64,000 nucleotides of DNA from Rhypophila decipiens (taxonomy: Eukaryota; Ascomycota; Sordariomycetes; Sordariales; Naviculisporaceae). The DNA is taken from positions 22,334-86,333 of the forward strand of contig MU858211.1 of assembly GCA_033297075.1 (NCBI GenBank), given 5' to 3'. The notes under the pieces are model-generated. The model made no database searches, had not been told where the DNA came from, and was given only the letters and a program-made list of their open reading frames with translations. The first letter of the stretch is position 1. Every line of letters starts with the position of its first letter. Shown in pieces: positions 1-11,204 of the stretch. Made by a program: the position numbers and the translations under genes.

Positions 1-551
1 CAGTAGACTGTCGTGGAAGCTCCATGCCGCCGACTTATGGAGATCATGCTATGCATACTGCTAGTGTGGAAGACTAGCATCCCAAGGATCAAAGAGGAAT
101 TTAAATCCGTCTCGGCCTGGTGACCGGCATCTTGTATTGAAACAGGTCTGGCTCCTCCCTGCCGAGACTGAAGATAGGATCCTCCAGTTGGTGGCGTCCT
201 TGCAGGTTGTTGGTTTGTCTAGTTGGGCAGGACAGCATCATGATTTGCCTGGCGAGGATATTCCACTGCACAACTTCCAATAAAACCTGCAAGCTAGACC
301 CTGATTACTGGGATCATGGGCTTCGGATCGAGTTGACGTGCATATGCCATCTGACAATACCATAGGAAGCGTACGGGGTTACGAGTTTGACAAACTGTGA
401 AGGCATTCCTCACGTAGTCATCTATCTCCCTGGTATCGCAGACGTATGGTTTTTAGTGACCCATATCTCTCTCCATCCCGGCTTGAAGAAGTTCGTCGTC
501 AAGGAACCCAAGGCATCTTTCACCACCACTATACTCTATATGTGTCTCAAG
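1..551. other. No gene recognised upstream of the P450
   Basis: Only short open frames with no recognisable protein content. The right-hand part should hold the promoter and 5' leader of the P450 that starts at 552. Confidence 0.4.
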
Positions 552-2381
552 ATGGTAACATTGAACCCGCAAGACCTTCTGCTCGTCTTCGGCGGAACGG
601 TGAGTCCAAGAACACTTTATCACCGATGAATGCCACGGTCAGCAACTGACGTTTGCCAAACAGACTATCCTGTGGCTGATCGGAATTGTCTTCTGGCGTC
701 GATGGCTGCATCCGCTGTCGAAATATCCAGGGCCGTTTCTGTATACTGTCAGCAGTGTTCCGAACGTCATTCGACTGCTCGGCGGAAAACATCACATCAT
801 AATCAGGAAGCTGCATGAGCAATATGGTAAATCTACTTCGGCACATCAATATTTTTAGCAACTTGAATTCTACAAGCTATGCTGACTCGGTTTCCGCAGG
901 ACCCGTTGTTAGGGTTTCTCCGAACGAGCTTAGCTTCTGCGGTGCCGACGCCTGGGAGGACATTTACGGCTTCAGGGTACTAACGCTGTCTTATCATCAA
1001 GTGTTTCCAGCCCCAGCTGACAGGAAATCAGACTTACGACCAACCCATGCAAAAAGATCCCATCTGGGTCGGAGCCCTAAACGCCAAGCTTGACGCATTA
1101 CCCCTGACCTACGCCACCCGGGAGGACCACGCCCGACAACGACGAGCCTTTTCACACCCCTTTAGCAACTCGTCCTGCATCCAACAACAGCCCCTGATCC
1201 AAGCCCAAATCGACAAGTTCATCGCCAGGCTCAGCGAACTAGCGAACGTCAACCAACCCGTAAACCTAACCAACTGGTTCTCTTTCCTCGCCCTCGACAT
1301 CATCGGCGACCTTTGTTTTAACGCCCCTTTTGGTTGTCTAGACGACGGCAAGGATACAAAATGGTGCAAAAACCTCGACGACGCAAAACGCTACGGCGTC
1401 TACGAGATGTGCACGCGTCGCGTCGCAGGTCCTCATACCTGGTTACAAAAGCAGCTCTCCCACTGGCTGGTCCCCCAACGGTACAAAGACGGCGTACAGA
1501 AGCATTTTCTCCACAGCAAAGAAAAGGTCACGGCCCGTCTAAAAGACACTGAGACCGATCACAAGGACTTTATCTACTACGTCCTCCGAAACAACGAGTC
1601 CAAGCGCCTGCTGAGCACGACTGAGATCCTGCTCAATTCGTCCTTGTTTATCGGCGCAGGGAGCGATACCACGTCGTCTGTGCTCGCCTCGGGGACGTAT
1701 ATCCTTGTGACCCATCCACACGTCTACTCAACCCTGGCAGCCGAGATTCGGGAAGCTTGCCCAACTCCCGAGTCCATCACCATCGCGAATATCAAATCTC
1801 TCCCCTACTTGTCTGCTTTCTTATCAGAGACAATGAGACTCTACACCCCAATCACAACGGGCAATCTGCGGGCTGTCCCAAGCCCGCTTCCCACGCCTTC
1901 CTCCTTCTCCGGCAAGAAAGGAAGCCCAGCCATAGAGTCCGCAACTCCAAGTGCTGGTGATTTCGGTGGGACATACATCGACACCCACGGCCCCATCCCG
2001 CCCGGAACCACAGTCTCAGTACACCATTACACCTCGACCCGATCGCTCCTGAACTGGACCCGCCCCAACGAGTTTCTCCCCGAACGATGGCTCAGTCCAG
2101 GGAACTTCCCAAATGACAAAAGACACGCCTCGCAACCATTCATGCTCGGTCCAAGAGGTTGTATTGGCAAGAATCTGAGTTATATCGAGCAGAGAATGGT
2201 GTTTTGCAATCTTCTTTGTCATTTTGATTTTGAGTTCCTGGGCGGATCAGAGCAACTTGGGGCGCCGCGATGGGGACTGAATGAAGCGGGCGACTGGAAA
2301 GATATTCTGGGCTTTATGGCGTGGGAGCAGCCCGAGTTGTGGGTTAAGTTGGTTAAGAGGGATTTTGGAGGTTCCACGTGA
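552..2381 (+). CDS. Cytochrome P450 monooxygenase
   Basis: Heme-thiolate monooxygenase anchored in the ER by its N-terminus. My model has four exons (552-599, 664-826, 900-976, 1032-2381), coding for about 545 residues. Splice sites are GTGAGT, GTAAAT and GTAC donors with CAG acceptors, and all phases agree. The protein shows a hydrophobic N-terminal anchor followed by the proline-rich hinge (KYPGPF), an I-helix GAGSDTTSS, the K-helix ETMR (ExxR), a PERW motif and the heme loop FMLGPRGCIG with the cysteine ligand. The overall look is that of the fungal trichothecene C-15 hydroxylase, benzoate hydroxylase and pisatin demethylase-like P450s. One oddity is a Ser/Pro/Gly-rich insertion of about 30 residues between the K-helix and the beta-sheet before PERW. 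Substrate cannot be read from sequence. The neighbours are not an obvious biosynthetic cluster. Confidence 0.93.
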
Positions 2382-2889
2382 GGGTTTGACAATTATCGGG
2401 TTGGGTTTCTTTTCGGGTAGGACTTGATGTTGCTTTGGTCGCTAGGATCATTGATTGAACGAAAGTGTGTCTGGGAGAAATGTACGTACAAGGTTCTTTG
2501 TGGTCTGGGATTGATCATTCATATATCAATGAGGCAAAGAACGCTATCAGGAATGTCATTGCTTCTCTTTTCACACTTTTAACCTACCTTGGAATGTACC
2601 AAAAGTCTTGGACTTCACTCTGGGTGATTGGTGAGTTTGCGGCTGTATATTTGTTCAAGAACTGAAAGCCGCTGTATTGCGTACACGATCCGTGCGAAAG
2701 AACGTAAATATACCAACCGACCACAAGCAACCGATACCAAGACTCCACACATCCAAGCTCTTAACCAAGGCCAAGGCTGTCATGGTCCCTCATGGACATA
2801 CCCAGCAGAACACATTCAGCGGGGATACACTGGCACTGCACTCAGCGCTGAAATGTCGTCTGAGTGTTCTGTCCGAACGTCATATCAAG
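2382..2889. other. Intergenic, convergent 3' ends
   Basis: Lies between the P450 stop and the stop of the minus-strand KP4-like gene. It should hold the two 3' UTRs. No further gene is seen. Confidence 0.5.
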
Positions 2890-3408
2890 CTAGTTGCAAA
2901 TACCCTCATCGCACTTGGGGTGTTCAACGTAGTTGAAGGTCAACTGGCCATATTTCACATCGTTGTCCTTCAACGGCGCGCTGCCGCAAACCCTGCATTT
3001 ATGGTCGATGATGGCCTGTGCCAGCCGCTTGACTGTCCTGCCATCCATGCCGTCGATGCTCTGCACAAAGGCGCAGATTCCGCCGCCGATCTGCGGTGCT
3101 GTTTGCTCAAATATGTGGTTAGCAAAGCTTTCTAGAACGGTGAAAAAAATGAAATTTCCAGCGAACTTACTCCACGGGAGGGGAATTGGGACACCGGCCC
3201 GTGGGTCACACGCAATATGTTCGCCCGACTTGAAGAACTTGTTGTCGTCGATTCCGTTGATGCTGTTGCGCAGGTTTTCCGCCACCAATACATCCGTTCC
3301 GATCGAGCACATGCCGCTGCCGCGGCAGTTTATGCCGAGGCCTTGGGACGTGGCGGCGAGAAGACCCAGGACGAGGGCTGAGAGGTGGTGGGCTTGGAAA
3401 GGAAGCAT
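2890..3408 (-). CDS. KP4-like killer-toxin family secreted protein (copy A)
   Basis: Small cysteine-rich secreted protein of the KP4 killer-toxin-like family, which in fungi includes chromosomal relatives of the Ustilago virus-encoded KP4 toxin. Known KP4 blocks calcium uptake; activity here is inferred only. Exons 3408-3171 and 3098-2890 are joined across a 72-bp intron (GTAAGT...CAG) that is a multiple of three, so the frame stays open through it. The product is about 148 residues. An N-terminal signal peptide (about 1-24, cleaved near SQG) leads into GINCRGSGMC, then IAC, GGICAFVQ, HKCRVCGS and a C-terminal GQLTFNYV...GIC. The same cysteine order recurs in the divergent copy at 4534-5177. 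The start was placed at the ATG directly before the hydrophobic leader, since the open frame upstream has no signal-like sequence. Confidence 0.85.
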   Translation of the reverse strand: MLPFQAHHLSALVLGLLAATSQGLGINCRGSGMCSIGTDVLVAENLRNSINGIDDNKFFKSGEHIACDPRAGVPIPLPWSKFAGNFIFFTVLESFANHIFEQTAPQIGGGICAFVQSIDGMDGRTVKRLAQAIIDHKCRVCGSAPLKDNDVKYGQLTFNYVEHPKCDEGICN

Positions 3409-4533
3409 TGTTGCTGAAGGGCTGTGATGTGTTGTGTTTGGTAGCTGATTCTTGTGGTGAAGAGAAACGAGGAGCTGTGATGGTTCTGTGAAGACTGGAA
3501 AGATGGATATCAAGTCTCCTGAGTGCTAAAATGTTGTGAGGGGCTTGACGATATATATACACAAGGAAAGCCAGGTGGAGGCTATATAGACGACACCTCC
3601 AAGGTGAGGAGGTAATTGACACCCAGTCGGGTGTGATAACTTGAACGTGAGCTTGGTCTCCAGGGGGCTGCATCAGTCAGCGCCAGCCTCAGGCTGTGTA
3701 GCACACCTTGTATCCATTTTCAGTAGTATTGACGACTTAGTCGCCGACCGAATACGTTCCAGCCAATAGTCATTTGAATATCACATGTAATAACAGACAA
3801 ACATGGCGCTCATGACTCCCAGGCTGTGCGATCGGCGTGTATGCTGCCCAAGAACAGTTAGGTAGGCCTTTGATTGCGGCAGGTTAGTAGGATCGAGGTC
3901 CGTACGGGAAATTAAATTCATGCTCTCTACACCTTTCGAGCAGTTTGTTTTCCCTAGGGTGGAACCTTAGGCGAGAGTGTGTTTTCCAGCGGGTTCTGCC
4001 TAGAAAAGCCACATTTAATGCTGTCAGCTTTATGAAACATTCAGCCCTTCAAACTCTCGTTTTCTGTAGGTGGAAGGATCAGTATTGTGCTTACATAATT
4101 TCATGCGCTCTACCTTTGTCATTATGTTTGCCAGCCTAGAGCTGACTGTGTCTGAATTCATGCTCCCTGAGTCGGTATAAGTTTGTTAGCCTTAAAGTTG
4201 ATTGTGCTTGCCTATATATCTCTATGCTACTAGTATCACTGTAGCTACGATCGTCAGTATGGGCGGCGGCGCAGCCTCGTATCATCACTTCGGATATCCA
4301 GACTGGGGCCAACTGTTTTCACCGAAGTTGTTTAGGGCCGATTCGAGTCCACAGGCACCATTGCTCCGGTGTGCATCAAGGTGGATATATATATATATAT
4401 ATAACCCTCCTTGACGACATAAACTTCCCTCCGCTGACCCAGACCTGTACTCTCCATCCGCTCCAAGCACTACACTCTGTTCTTAAAAGCCCTACAATAC
4501 CCACCTTGAGGCCAAATAGCACGACCAGTAACC
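3409..4533. promoter_or_regulatory. Shared divergent promoter region of the two KP4-like genes
   Basis: About 1.1 kb between the two starts. A TATA-like run (atatatatac, 3551-3560) lies about 145 bp before the start of copy A. A longer (TA)n run at 4385-4403 lies about 130 bp before the start of copy B. No open frame in between looks like a gene. Confidence 0.55.
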
Positions 4534-5177
4534 ATGTTCGGAAACTCGTTCTCGCAACACGCCCGTGCGGCTGTCTTTCTCCTTCTGACCGCCACGGCTC
4601 AAACCAACGCGTTGGGCATCAACTGCCGGGGTAGCGGCTTGTGTGACTTCTTCCTCAATACCGCCATCTCGGGCAACGAGGCCAAGGTGGTACGTAAAGC
4701 ATGAGAATCTCCCGCTAGGAGGCGGTACTAACCACACATTGACCAGCTCTCCGATTGGATCCAAGGCATCTCAGCCGAAGGGTACACCCCGCCGGTGATG
4801 GCCCAGAATCGCATGTACAAGAACGGCGAGCAGATCGCCTGCTACATACGATCCAGTATCTGCGCCTTTGTGCAGAATGCGCCGGGTGACACTTCGTTGG
4901 CTGACATCCGTCGCCTTGCCCCCGAGATCCCCGGACACAAATGCAGTAAGTTCTCCTGTCGACCGACTCTCTGTGGCTGCGATAACTTGGTTGAGACCCA
5001 TGTCACTTTGCGGCAAATACCTTACATGTATAGAAAAGTGCATATGCTCACATCAATGTCTGCATTCTAGAAGTTTGTGGCAGCGTGCCCACCGGGTATC
5101 CTGGCAACAACGACGTCAAGCACGGCCAGCTGACGTTCAACTATGTCAAGCATTCATGCGGGAATGGCATTTGTTAG
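4534..5177 (+). CDS. KP4-like killer-toxin family secreted protein (copy B)
   Basis: Paralogue of the gene at 2890-3408, transcribed away from it. Three exons (4534-4689, 4747-4945, 5071-5177) give 153 residues. Splice sites are GTACGT...CAG and GTAAGT...TAG, with phases consistent. A signal peptide (about 1-27, ending NALG) precedes GINCRGSGLC. The protein then carries IAC, SICAFVQ, HKCKVCGS, NDVKHGQLTFNYV and a final GIC, so nearly all cysteines of copy A are kept. The family fold is a disulphide-rich alpha/beta sandwich secreted into the medium. The intron position before VCGS is unique to this copy, while copy A is spliced before the GGICAFVQ segment, so the two genes have diverged in exon structure. 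A role in antagonism or host interaction is a family-level inference. Confidence 0.87.
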
Positions 5178-5486
5178 GTCTGTCATTGCTTGGCTGAGAA
5201 GGCATGTACCACATAAAGCCAAACATTGAGGGTCAAGATCCTTGTAGTGTTGCGGTGGAGATTGGGGCTTTCTGAGGGTCGGAAGAATTGGCATGGATGG
5301 GATTGTGAGCAGTGTCTGCTCCTGTTCAAGTGCTTGGACAGGATCATGAGCTTTGTTTCCTATCAATATGTATACCTTCTATCGATGTTCCTCTTCGCAT
5401 GTTCCTCTTCGCACGACGCAAGTGCTACAACAGGGCCTTTTATTTGCATATAAACCCTGCAGTTGCCTGCGCCCCTTCTTGTCAAG
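5178..5486. other. Intergenic, convergent 3' ends
   Basis: Short region between two convergent genes. Nothing but presumed 3' UTRs is seen. Confidence 0.4.
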
Positions 5487-6938
5487 TTAATCCCAAACCC
5501 TCCTCGCCTCCTCGTACGCGGGCAAGGCATACTTCCTCATCCACTCCAACTCCAAGACCCCCTCAGCATTCGGCCGGTCCGCACCCTTAAACGCAAGCAA
5601 CGTCCTTAACATGCTCAGAATCATCTGAAACTCCTCCTCGCCAATCTCATTCCCTCGAGGATCCAATACGCGATAATGTAATTGACTCTCAAGAGTATCA
5701 ATCTCAGATAAGCCACTCTCATACCGCCAGTCACAACCAAACTCGTATCCGTGACGGTCCCAGTCTTCAGGGTCCCAGTCAAGATGGTTCATATACCCAT
5801 TCGTATCCCACCAATCGGTCGGGATGATCCTCTTGCCGTGGGCGTCGATCCTATTCAGCCCATTCGCCTGCAGGGCTTTCTCAGCTATGATGTATTCCTC
5901 GTCTGTGGGTTCCCGGCCCAGTTCATCCGCAAGTCGCTGGCTATCTTCGTCGGAAAGGATGAAAAATTGGCTGGATGTATTAATGAGTGGGCCGGCGAGG
6001 ACCTCAAAGATGGCGGCGCCGAGGCTCCATATGTCGGAGGCAAAATTTAGAGTTGGGTAGGGCGGGAGGAAAAGGTCCGGGGGGTGTAGACCGACGGGCG
6101 CGTGCGATTGATAGCGGACTTCTTTTTCTTCGTCAAAGGAGCTGCGGAAGTCACTGAGGACAAGCCTCGCCTGTGGGAGGGTGAGTTCATTGGCTGGGAT
6201 GAACAGGTCGATGGGCGCAATGCCGTTGGGTGAATCAATATTGCCAGCAAGGGGGGCGCCGTACTTGGCATAGAGTTCAGGCACGGAGAGATTGTTGATG
6301 TGGCAAGCTGACGGGGAAAACCCGACGAGTGCGTTGTTGACGCGAATGTCTCCATGGACAAGCCCCTGAGAATGAATGAAGGAGACGGCAAGGGCCAGCT
6401 GTGCAGCCAGGGACCGAACCACGTCGAGCGGGAAGGGATGATAAGCTGGTGTTCTGGCCTTCTCTAGGCTGCCTCTTGTTGGCTCTGAGACGAGACAGAT
6501 GTGGTGTCCGTTGGGGCCACTGACTGTGAAGAGGTCGCGAAGCGTTGGGATCATGGATTTCCCGGCATGTTGCGTTGTCATGGCTACAGAGCCGAGTCTA
6601 GAAAGAACTTCGGATTCACGGTTAGCGGCGTCTGAATCGGCGGTGCAGACCTTGACGGCGACATATCTGGACGTCAGGTTGTCATGGGCGAGCCAGACGG
6701 TGGAGAATGAGCTTTGGCCGAGCAGATGGACGACGCGGTACCGGTTGTCGTTTAGTCGGGCGTCGATATGGACGGGAACATGGTTCCCATTCTCAGCCGC
6801 CACGGTGCTGTACGTGTTGCGGAAAGAGTTGGGAAATAGGACCGGAGAGGAAATTGTGATAATGGCCCTGGGGACGCGTCTCCAAGACGTAGGTTGAATC
6901 TGACAGGCTCTGGGAAGATGAAGCATGCTTATCGTCAT
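5487..6938 (-). CDS. SRPK-like serine/threonine protein kinase
   Basis: Intronless, 483 residues. After a basic N-terminus of about 50 residues, the kinase fold begins with a glycine-loop region (LLGQSSFSTVWLA). It continues with the ATP-binding lysine in VAVKV, the catalytic loop HGDIRVNNALV and LSDFRSSF in place of DFG, and then SDIWSLGAAIFEVLAG. HGD instead of HRD, and the N-terminal RYRVVHLLG...STVWLA context, are characteristic of SRPK-like fungal kinases. The catalytic Asp and the metal-binding Asp are present, but the glycine of DFG is arginine, so activity is likely but not certain. The leader is rich in Arg and hydrophobic residues without acids and resembles a mitochondrial presequence. 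An alternative start lies at 6926. The substrate is unknown. Confidence 0.85.
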   Translation of the reverse strand: MTISMLHLPRACQIQPTSWRRVPRAIITISSPVLFPNSFRNTYSTVAAENGNHVPVHIDARLNDNRYRVVHLLGQSSFSTVWLAHDNLTSRYVAVKVCTADSDAANRESEVLSRLGSVAMTTQHAGKSMIPTLRDLFTVSGPNGHHICLVSEPTRGSLEKARTPAYHPFPLDVVRSLAAQLALAVSFIHSQGLVHGDIRVNNALVGFSPSACHINNLSVPELYAKYGAPLAGNIDSPNGIAPIDLFIPANELTLPQARLVLSDFRSSFDEEKEVRYQSHAPVGLHPPDLFLPPYPTLNFASDIWSLGAAIFEVLAGPLINTSSQFFILSDEDSQRLADELGREPTDEEYIIAEKALQANGLNRIDAHGKRIIPTDWWDTNGYMNHLDWDPEDWDRHGYEFGCDWRYESGLSEIDTLESQLHYRVLDPRGNEIGEEEFQMILSMLRTLLAFKGADRPNAEGVLELEWMRKYALPAYEEARRVWD

Positions 6939-8747
6939 CAGCGGCCTACTGAGAGGCTAAGATAACAAGTATATACAAGAAAATGAGATCAACGTTGCCT
7001 AAAGAGACTATTGTTTATGTTGTCATGTTACTGTTGCTCCAGGTTGAAGCCAAGTTTTTACGTCGCGAAAAGTACGCGCTGCGGGATTATGGATCACGAA
7101 AGGCTGGGCTGGGGTGGAATCATGGAATCCTTCGCCCGGAGACACTAAGCCGAAGGGGCTTAAACTGCTCCGTAGGATTGCTTGGTATTCTAAACCTTAA
7201 AAGAACGTACACACCGCCACCACTCAACAAACGACGGTCTTCCCAAGCTTTGTATGATGTTTCAATTCTTGTCTTCCAAGAAAGTTCCATAACCTGTTCA
7301 TCACAACGACCTTGGACGACCTGACCATAAATTGGTCGATAGTCGAACCTTGGAAGGTCTTCCGAGTAGGCCCACTGGGGAATAGAGCTGTTCAACGTGT
7401 TTGTAGCACCGTCACACCGTGATATCACTGATGATCAACCCGTAGGACTAATGGCTATCACCAAGCTGCTTGAGGTTCGGACAAAGTGAGGCACAGCAAA
7501 TGTCGGCTCTAAGCCCCATCTCTCACCCCTTGACTGGGTAATTTCGACGCCGATCGTGGTATCAAGTTTTAAGAGCTGGACGCAATTAGGGCCTAAGTAC
7601 CGGCCCCCAAGGCGAGCAATGTGATTCCGATCCGGTCAAACTGGGTGTGACCGTGCGGCCTGGTAATGATGGCCGTGGCCACCGCACGGCTTATATAGAG
7701 CCCTCCAGCTTCGGCCATATGATTGGGGACAGTCCCCGCTCACGCCCTTCTCTTGCCCAATGACCACGGCAGAAACGAAGCGAGCAAAAATAATGGTCTA
7801 TCAATAATTATGGAACCCCACGGCTCGAATCAGGCACCAAACAATGGGAGCTCGCCGAGCCCGTACCTATATATATACGGAAGGAAGTTATTGGATATGT
7901 CGCAAGTGGTGTAGTGTGATAACTTGGTCGTCAGATGTAGGGAAGTGGCCCGTCTCGGCTCGTGTGCTGCGCCCTGCGGCGTGGTACCTCGGCTGTAACC
8001 TCAAGTCCCTGTTGTGCGAATATTAGCCCTAAATACGGAGTACGTCCCGTCCCGTCCCGTCCCGTCCCGTCCCGTCTGGGGGCCCCGGAATTTAGCAGCG
8101 GTGATGCGGCGTAATGCCTTGAGTTTCGTCTTAAAAATTACAAGATATCAGAGTTAATTTAGACAAAGTGCTAGTTTCCGACTCATGTTCGATGTTTCCA
8201 TCTAATGCTTTTTGTACCGGTAGACTAACAAGTGTTCTCAGTGCGGGTGAATTTTGAAGCATGGACATAAAAAGGCTCTGCAGTTGACACTAGTCTGGAT
8301 TGGGGAGTTGGATCGGGGCTAATTTGCCCCTATTTTTGGCCTCTTATCGTTCGACTCTTGGGGCCCTATCGGTGGACGGCGGCTATCTTCCGCCCCATCG
8401 GCGACGACTTTTGTCTTAACACACCGTTGTACTGTACCACGTCAAGGCGGGATTTCATTACACTATTATCGGTAACCGACCTCGTTTCGTCACACCTATC
8501 CTGGGCTATAATGCGTCGACCATGGATTTCGCCGCCAAGAACCAGAAACGAGACCCCAAGTGCTTGGGTCGCAATCGCAGAAATTGTTTCAATGCTGCCG
8601 CGATGAAGCCAGGGCAGGCAGGCATCACAACATATATCACCATGTCCCAAAAGCCGGGGAGATCCTTCAGGATTTAAGCAAGCAGGCCACTCCATGCTCC
8701 TTCTCATCCCCCTTTGCAGGACCAGCCCACATGAACCACGGTAAATC
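6939..8747. other. 1.8 kb gene-poor interval
   Basis: No convincing gene on either strand. It holds a pentanucleotide repeat at 8043-8076 and a TATA-like stretch near 7866. The left edge must include the kinase promoter and the right edge the promoter of the membrane protein at 8748. Confidence 0.45.
8043..8076. repeat. (CGTCC)n microsatellite
   Basis: Six to seven uninterrupted copies of the 5-bp unit cgtcc, followed by tct. It lies in a non-coding interval. Confidence 0.95.
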
Positions 8748-11204
8748 ATGGATTCGGCAACCAGTATCGTCAATGCCAAGGTCTACACGGGCATCTGGGT
8801 CAACTGGTCCCGGGGCCCCATCATGGGCTCAACTCTGACCCTGACTCGGCAGAACGGCAACCTCCTCATCGCCTTCACAGCCTTCTTTATTGGCTTCATT
8901 GCGTCCCGCGCCTGGCGCATCATCTCCTTCGCCCTGCACCGCTATTACTCCACCCCCGAGGCTCGCGATGCCCTCCATCACCAGCGGCAAGCCGTGCTCC
9001 GCAACTCGGAGACGCCTGGGTGGTCCTTCTGGACGCTGGCCCAGATCGCCTGGGCCTGGCGACGACCATCGGTCCAGTCGCAACATGGACCCGGGCATCA
9101 TTATCGTCGGCGCGTGCTGGCCGTCGTTGTGCCCACGCTCCTAGCATCCGTCATCTGCATGTGTGTATTTGCAGTAGCCTCGGGCTTCTCGTCCCAGATG
9201 ACGACGGCTGACGCCGGTGGCGTGGAAGAGGTGCTCATCGATGGGACAAACTGCGGGATGGTCACCTACGCCGTACAAAGCAACACGGCGGTCAGCAAAG
9301 TGGACTTGATGCTGAACAGGGAGGACTCGAGACGCAGAAATGACGCCGTCAACTACGCACAACAGTGTTACGATGCCACCAGCAAGCAAAGCCAGCCCAG
9401 CGATATCAACGCGGGCGGAGTCTTTGACTGCAACTTGTTTGTTCGCCCGAACTTGTTGTCTCAGATTGGGTCAGGCGGACCACAAGGGCCCAACATCAAC
9501 ACCGATGCGCCTTGTCCCTTCACGGGCGGTCTTTGCCAGACGGGCGATTCCTCCGGAAACCTGCTGCTCGATACGGGTTACATCGACAGCCACGAGCACC
9601 TAGGCCTCAACTCGCCCAAGGAGGCCAGGATCTCCATGCGGCAGACCTACCACTGCGCCCCACTGCGGACAGAAGGGTTCAAAGAAGACGTCAAGGACGA
9701 GGAAGACGGCATCACCTACACCAGATACAATTACGGCCCAATCATAGCCAAAGCCTTCAACAGCAGCGGGCACGAGAATCTCAAGATCCAAAACTACACC
9801 GTCAACATCCGCGGCCTAGACGCGCAGTACCCGGACCCGACCACGAGGAAAGAATCCTCAGGAGTGAGCGAATCAGCCAACTTCCTCCTCCCGGTCTACC
9901 AATCACAGACCTTCAACGGCACCGTCTCCAAAGGAAGCCGATACATACCTATACCCCAACTTCAAAGATCAGACGGCAGTGTCGAGGTCATCTTCCTAGT
10001 CGGCAACGGCGTCGGCTTCCCCGACCAGACCGCCGACCCATGGTATCGCGTCTCCAACACCACAGCCGGCAATATCTATGCCATCACGCGCAAAGACTCA
10101 CTCCCCTATTACCGCCCCGCAGAAGCCGCCTCGCCAATGGGCTGCGTCGAACAATTCCAATTCTGCAGATCACACGACATGCAGTGCGGTCCTCTCGCGG
10201 CCTGGCTCGACGCAATCGTCGGAGCAGCACACCTTTTTGACCTCACGCCGGAAGCAATCATGAACAGCGAGAATCTCGAGGGCGAACCGACACCCTTGGC
10301 ATCGAGGTTCATCTGGTACACCCAGATCCTGAATTACATGTCCCTCACGGCAAGCATGATTCCCATTTTCCCTTCCTCGGGCAAACTATCTTCCGAAGAC
10401 TTTTTAAACAGAGGCTTTCAGTTTGGGCTGGGCGATGCGCAGTGGCAGCGGGATGTAAGCCAATGGTGGTCGACTTGGCTTTCGTTGCTGCAAATTGGGT
10501 TTCTTGATACCGCCAAGGGACCCCCGAAAGGGTTTGACGAGTACCCCGAGCAAGTGGTTATCGCCCGCCCTGCGGATGTGCATATGCAGGATATGTGCTA
10601 TAACCAGAAAGTGCAGAGCAGAGGACGACATGTCTCGTTTAGCATGTTTGGGCTGTGTTTTGTTTTTGTGGCGGGATGTCTGATTTTTATTGTTTCGTAT
10701 CTGTTGGAGCCTATCTTTGCGCTTGATTGGAGGCGACTACTGTTGCGCAAGGGTGCAGAGCCTAAAGACGATGTAGTCAGAGGGGGAGACTTTAAGAATC
10801 TGGAATGGGACACGACGGACGTGTTGCATCTGCAGGCTTTGAGCTTTCATTCCAAGGGGCATGGGACATGGGACCCGAGAAGCTTTGGTATTGGCAGTGA
10901 GGGGGCAGGGATTGGTTCTGTCCCTGTCACGACGGAGCCGGGTGAGGTCTTTGAGCCGTTGATTACTTCTTGGAGGAGGGGAGAGGGTGGCAACCTTGGA
11001 TATGCTGGGTCTAAAGTTGGAAGCGAGAAAGGTAGCATCGACAAGGTTGCGGTCGTCGAGGTTGTTGATATCGAGGCTCAGACCACGGCTAAAAAGCCTC
11101 CGCGGCGGCAGGATACCGGTTTCAGTCTCAGTACTATTGCCACTGGGAGCACGTACACTCAGGGAAGAGAAAAGGATGTATTGGAACAATCAGCACGAAC
11201 ATGA
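8748..11204 (+). CDS. Large fungal integral membrane protein of unknown function
   Basis: Single open frame, 818 residues, with no intron needed. Hydrophobic segments lie at about 39-59 and 123-146 near the N-terminus and about 625-660 near the C-terminus, with a weaker one around 525-545. Between the second and last segments is a large, probably extracellular, region of about 450 residues with many potential N-glycosylation sites and paired cysteines. The C-terminal tail after the last span is hydrophilic, Ser/Gly/Thr-rich and probably cytosolic. I recognise the general type (lineage-specific Sordariomycete membrane proteins) but cannot assign a family or role. Codon use is strongly C-ending through the middle, which supports real coding. 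A later ATG at 8823 would drop the first 25 residues. Confidence 0.8.
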   Translation: MDSATSIVNAKVYTGIWVNWSRGPIMGSTLTLTRQNGNLLIAFTAFFIGFIASRAWRIISFALHRYYSTPEARDALHHQRQAVLRNSETPGWSFWTLAQIAWAWRRPSVQSQHGPGHHYRRRVLAVVVPTLLASVICMCVFAVASGFSSQMTTADAGGVEEVLIDGTNCGMVTYAVQSNTAVSKVDLMLNREDSRRRNDAVNYAQQCYDATSKQSQPSDINAGGVFDCNLFVRPNLLSQIGSGGPQGPNINTDAPCPFTGGLCQTGDSSGNLLLDTGYIDSHEHLGLNSPKEARISMRQTYHCAPLRTEGFKEDVKDEEDGITYTRYNYGPIIAKAFNSSGHENLKIQNYTVNIRGLDAQYPDPTTRKESSGVSESANFLLPVYQSQTFNGTVSKGSRYIPIPQLQRSDGSVEVIFLVGNGVGFPDQTADPWYRVSNTTAGNIYAITRKDSLPYYRPAEAASPMGCVEQFQFCRSHDMQCGPLAAWLDAIVGAAHLFDLTPEAIMNSENLEGEPTPLASRFIWYTQILNYMSLTASMIPIFPSSGKLSSEDFLNRGFQFGLGDAQWQRDVSQWWSTWLSLLQIGFLDTAKGPPKGFDEYPEQVVIARPADVHMQDMCYNQKVQSRGRHVSFSMFGLCFVFVAGCLIFIVSYLLEPIFALDWRRLLLRKGAEPKDDVVRGGDFKNLEWDTTDVLHLQALSFHSKGHGTWDPRSFGIGSEGAGIGSVPVTTEPGEVFEPLITSWRRGEGGNLGYAGSKVGSEKGSIDKVAVVEVVDIEAQTTAKKPPRRQDTGFSLSTIATGSTYTQGREKDVLEQSART

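Noticed and set aside
2677..3427. Plus-strand frames opposite KP4-like copy A
   Set aside because: Shadows; the minus strand has a signal peptide, cysteine pattern and a proper intron.
8366..8779. 137-residue minus-strand frame before the membrane protein
   Set aside because: No signal, domain or coding-like composition; lies over the promoter of the gene at 8748.
9512..10240. 242-residue open frame inside the large membrane protein
   Set aside because: Arg/Pro-rich off-frame reading caused by C-ending codons of the real gene.
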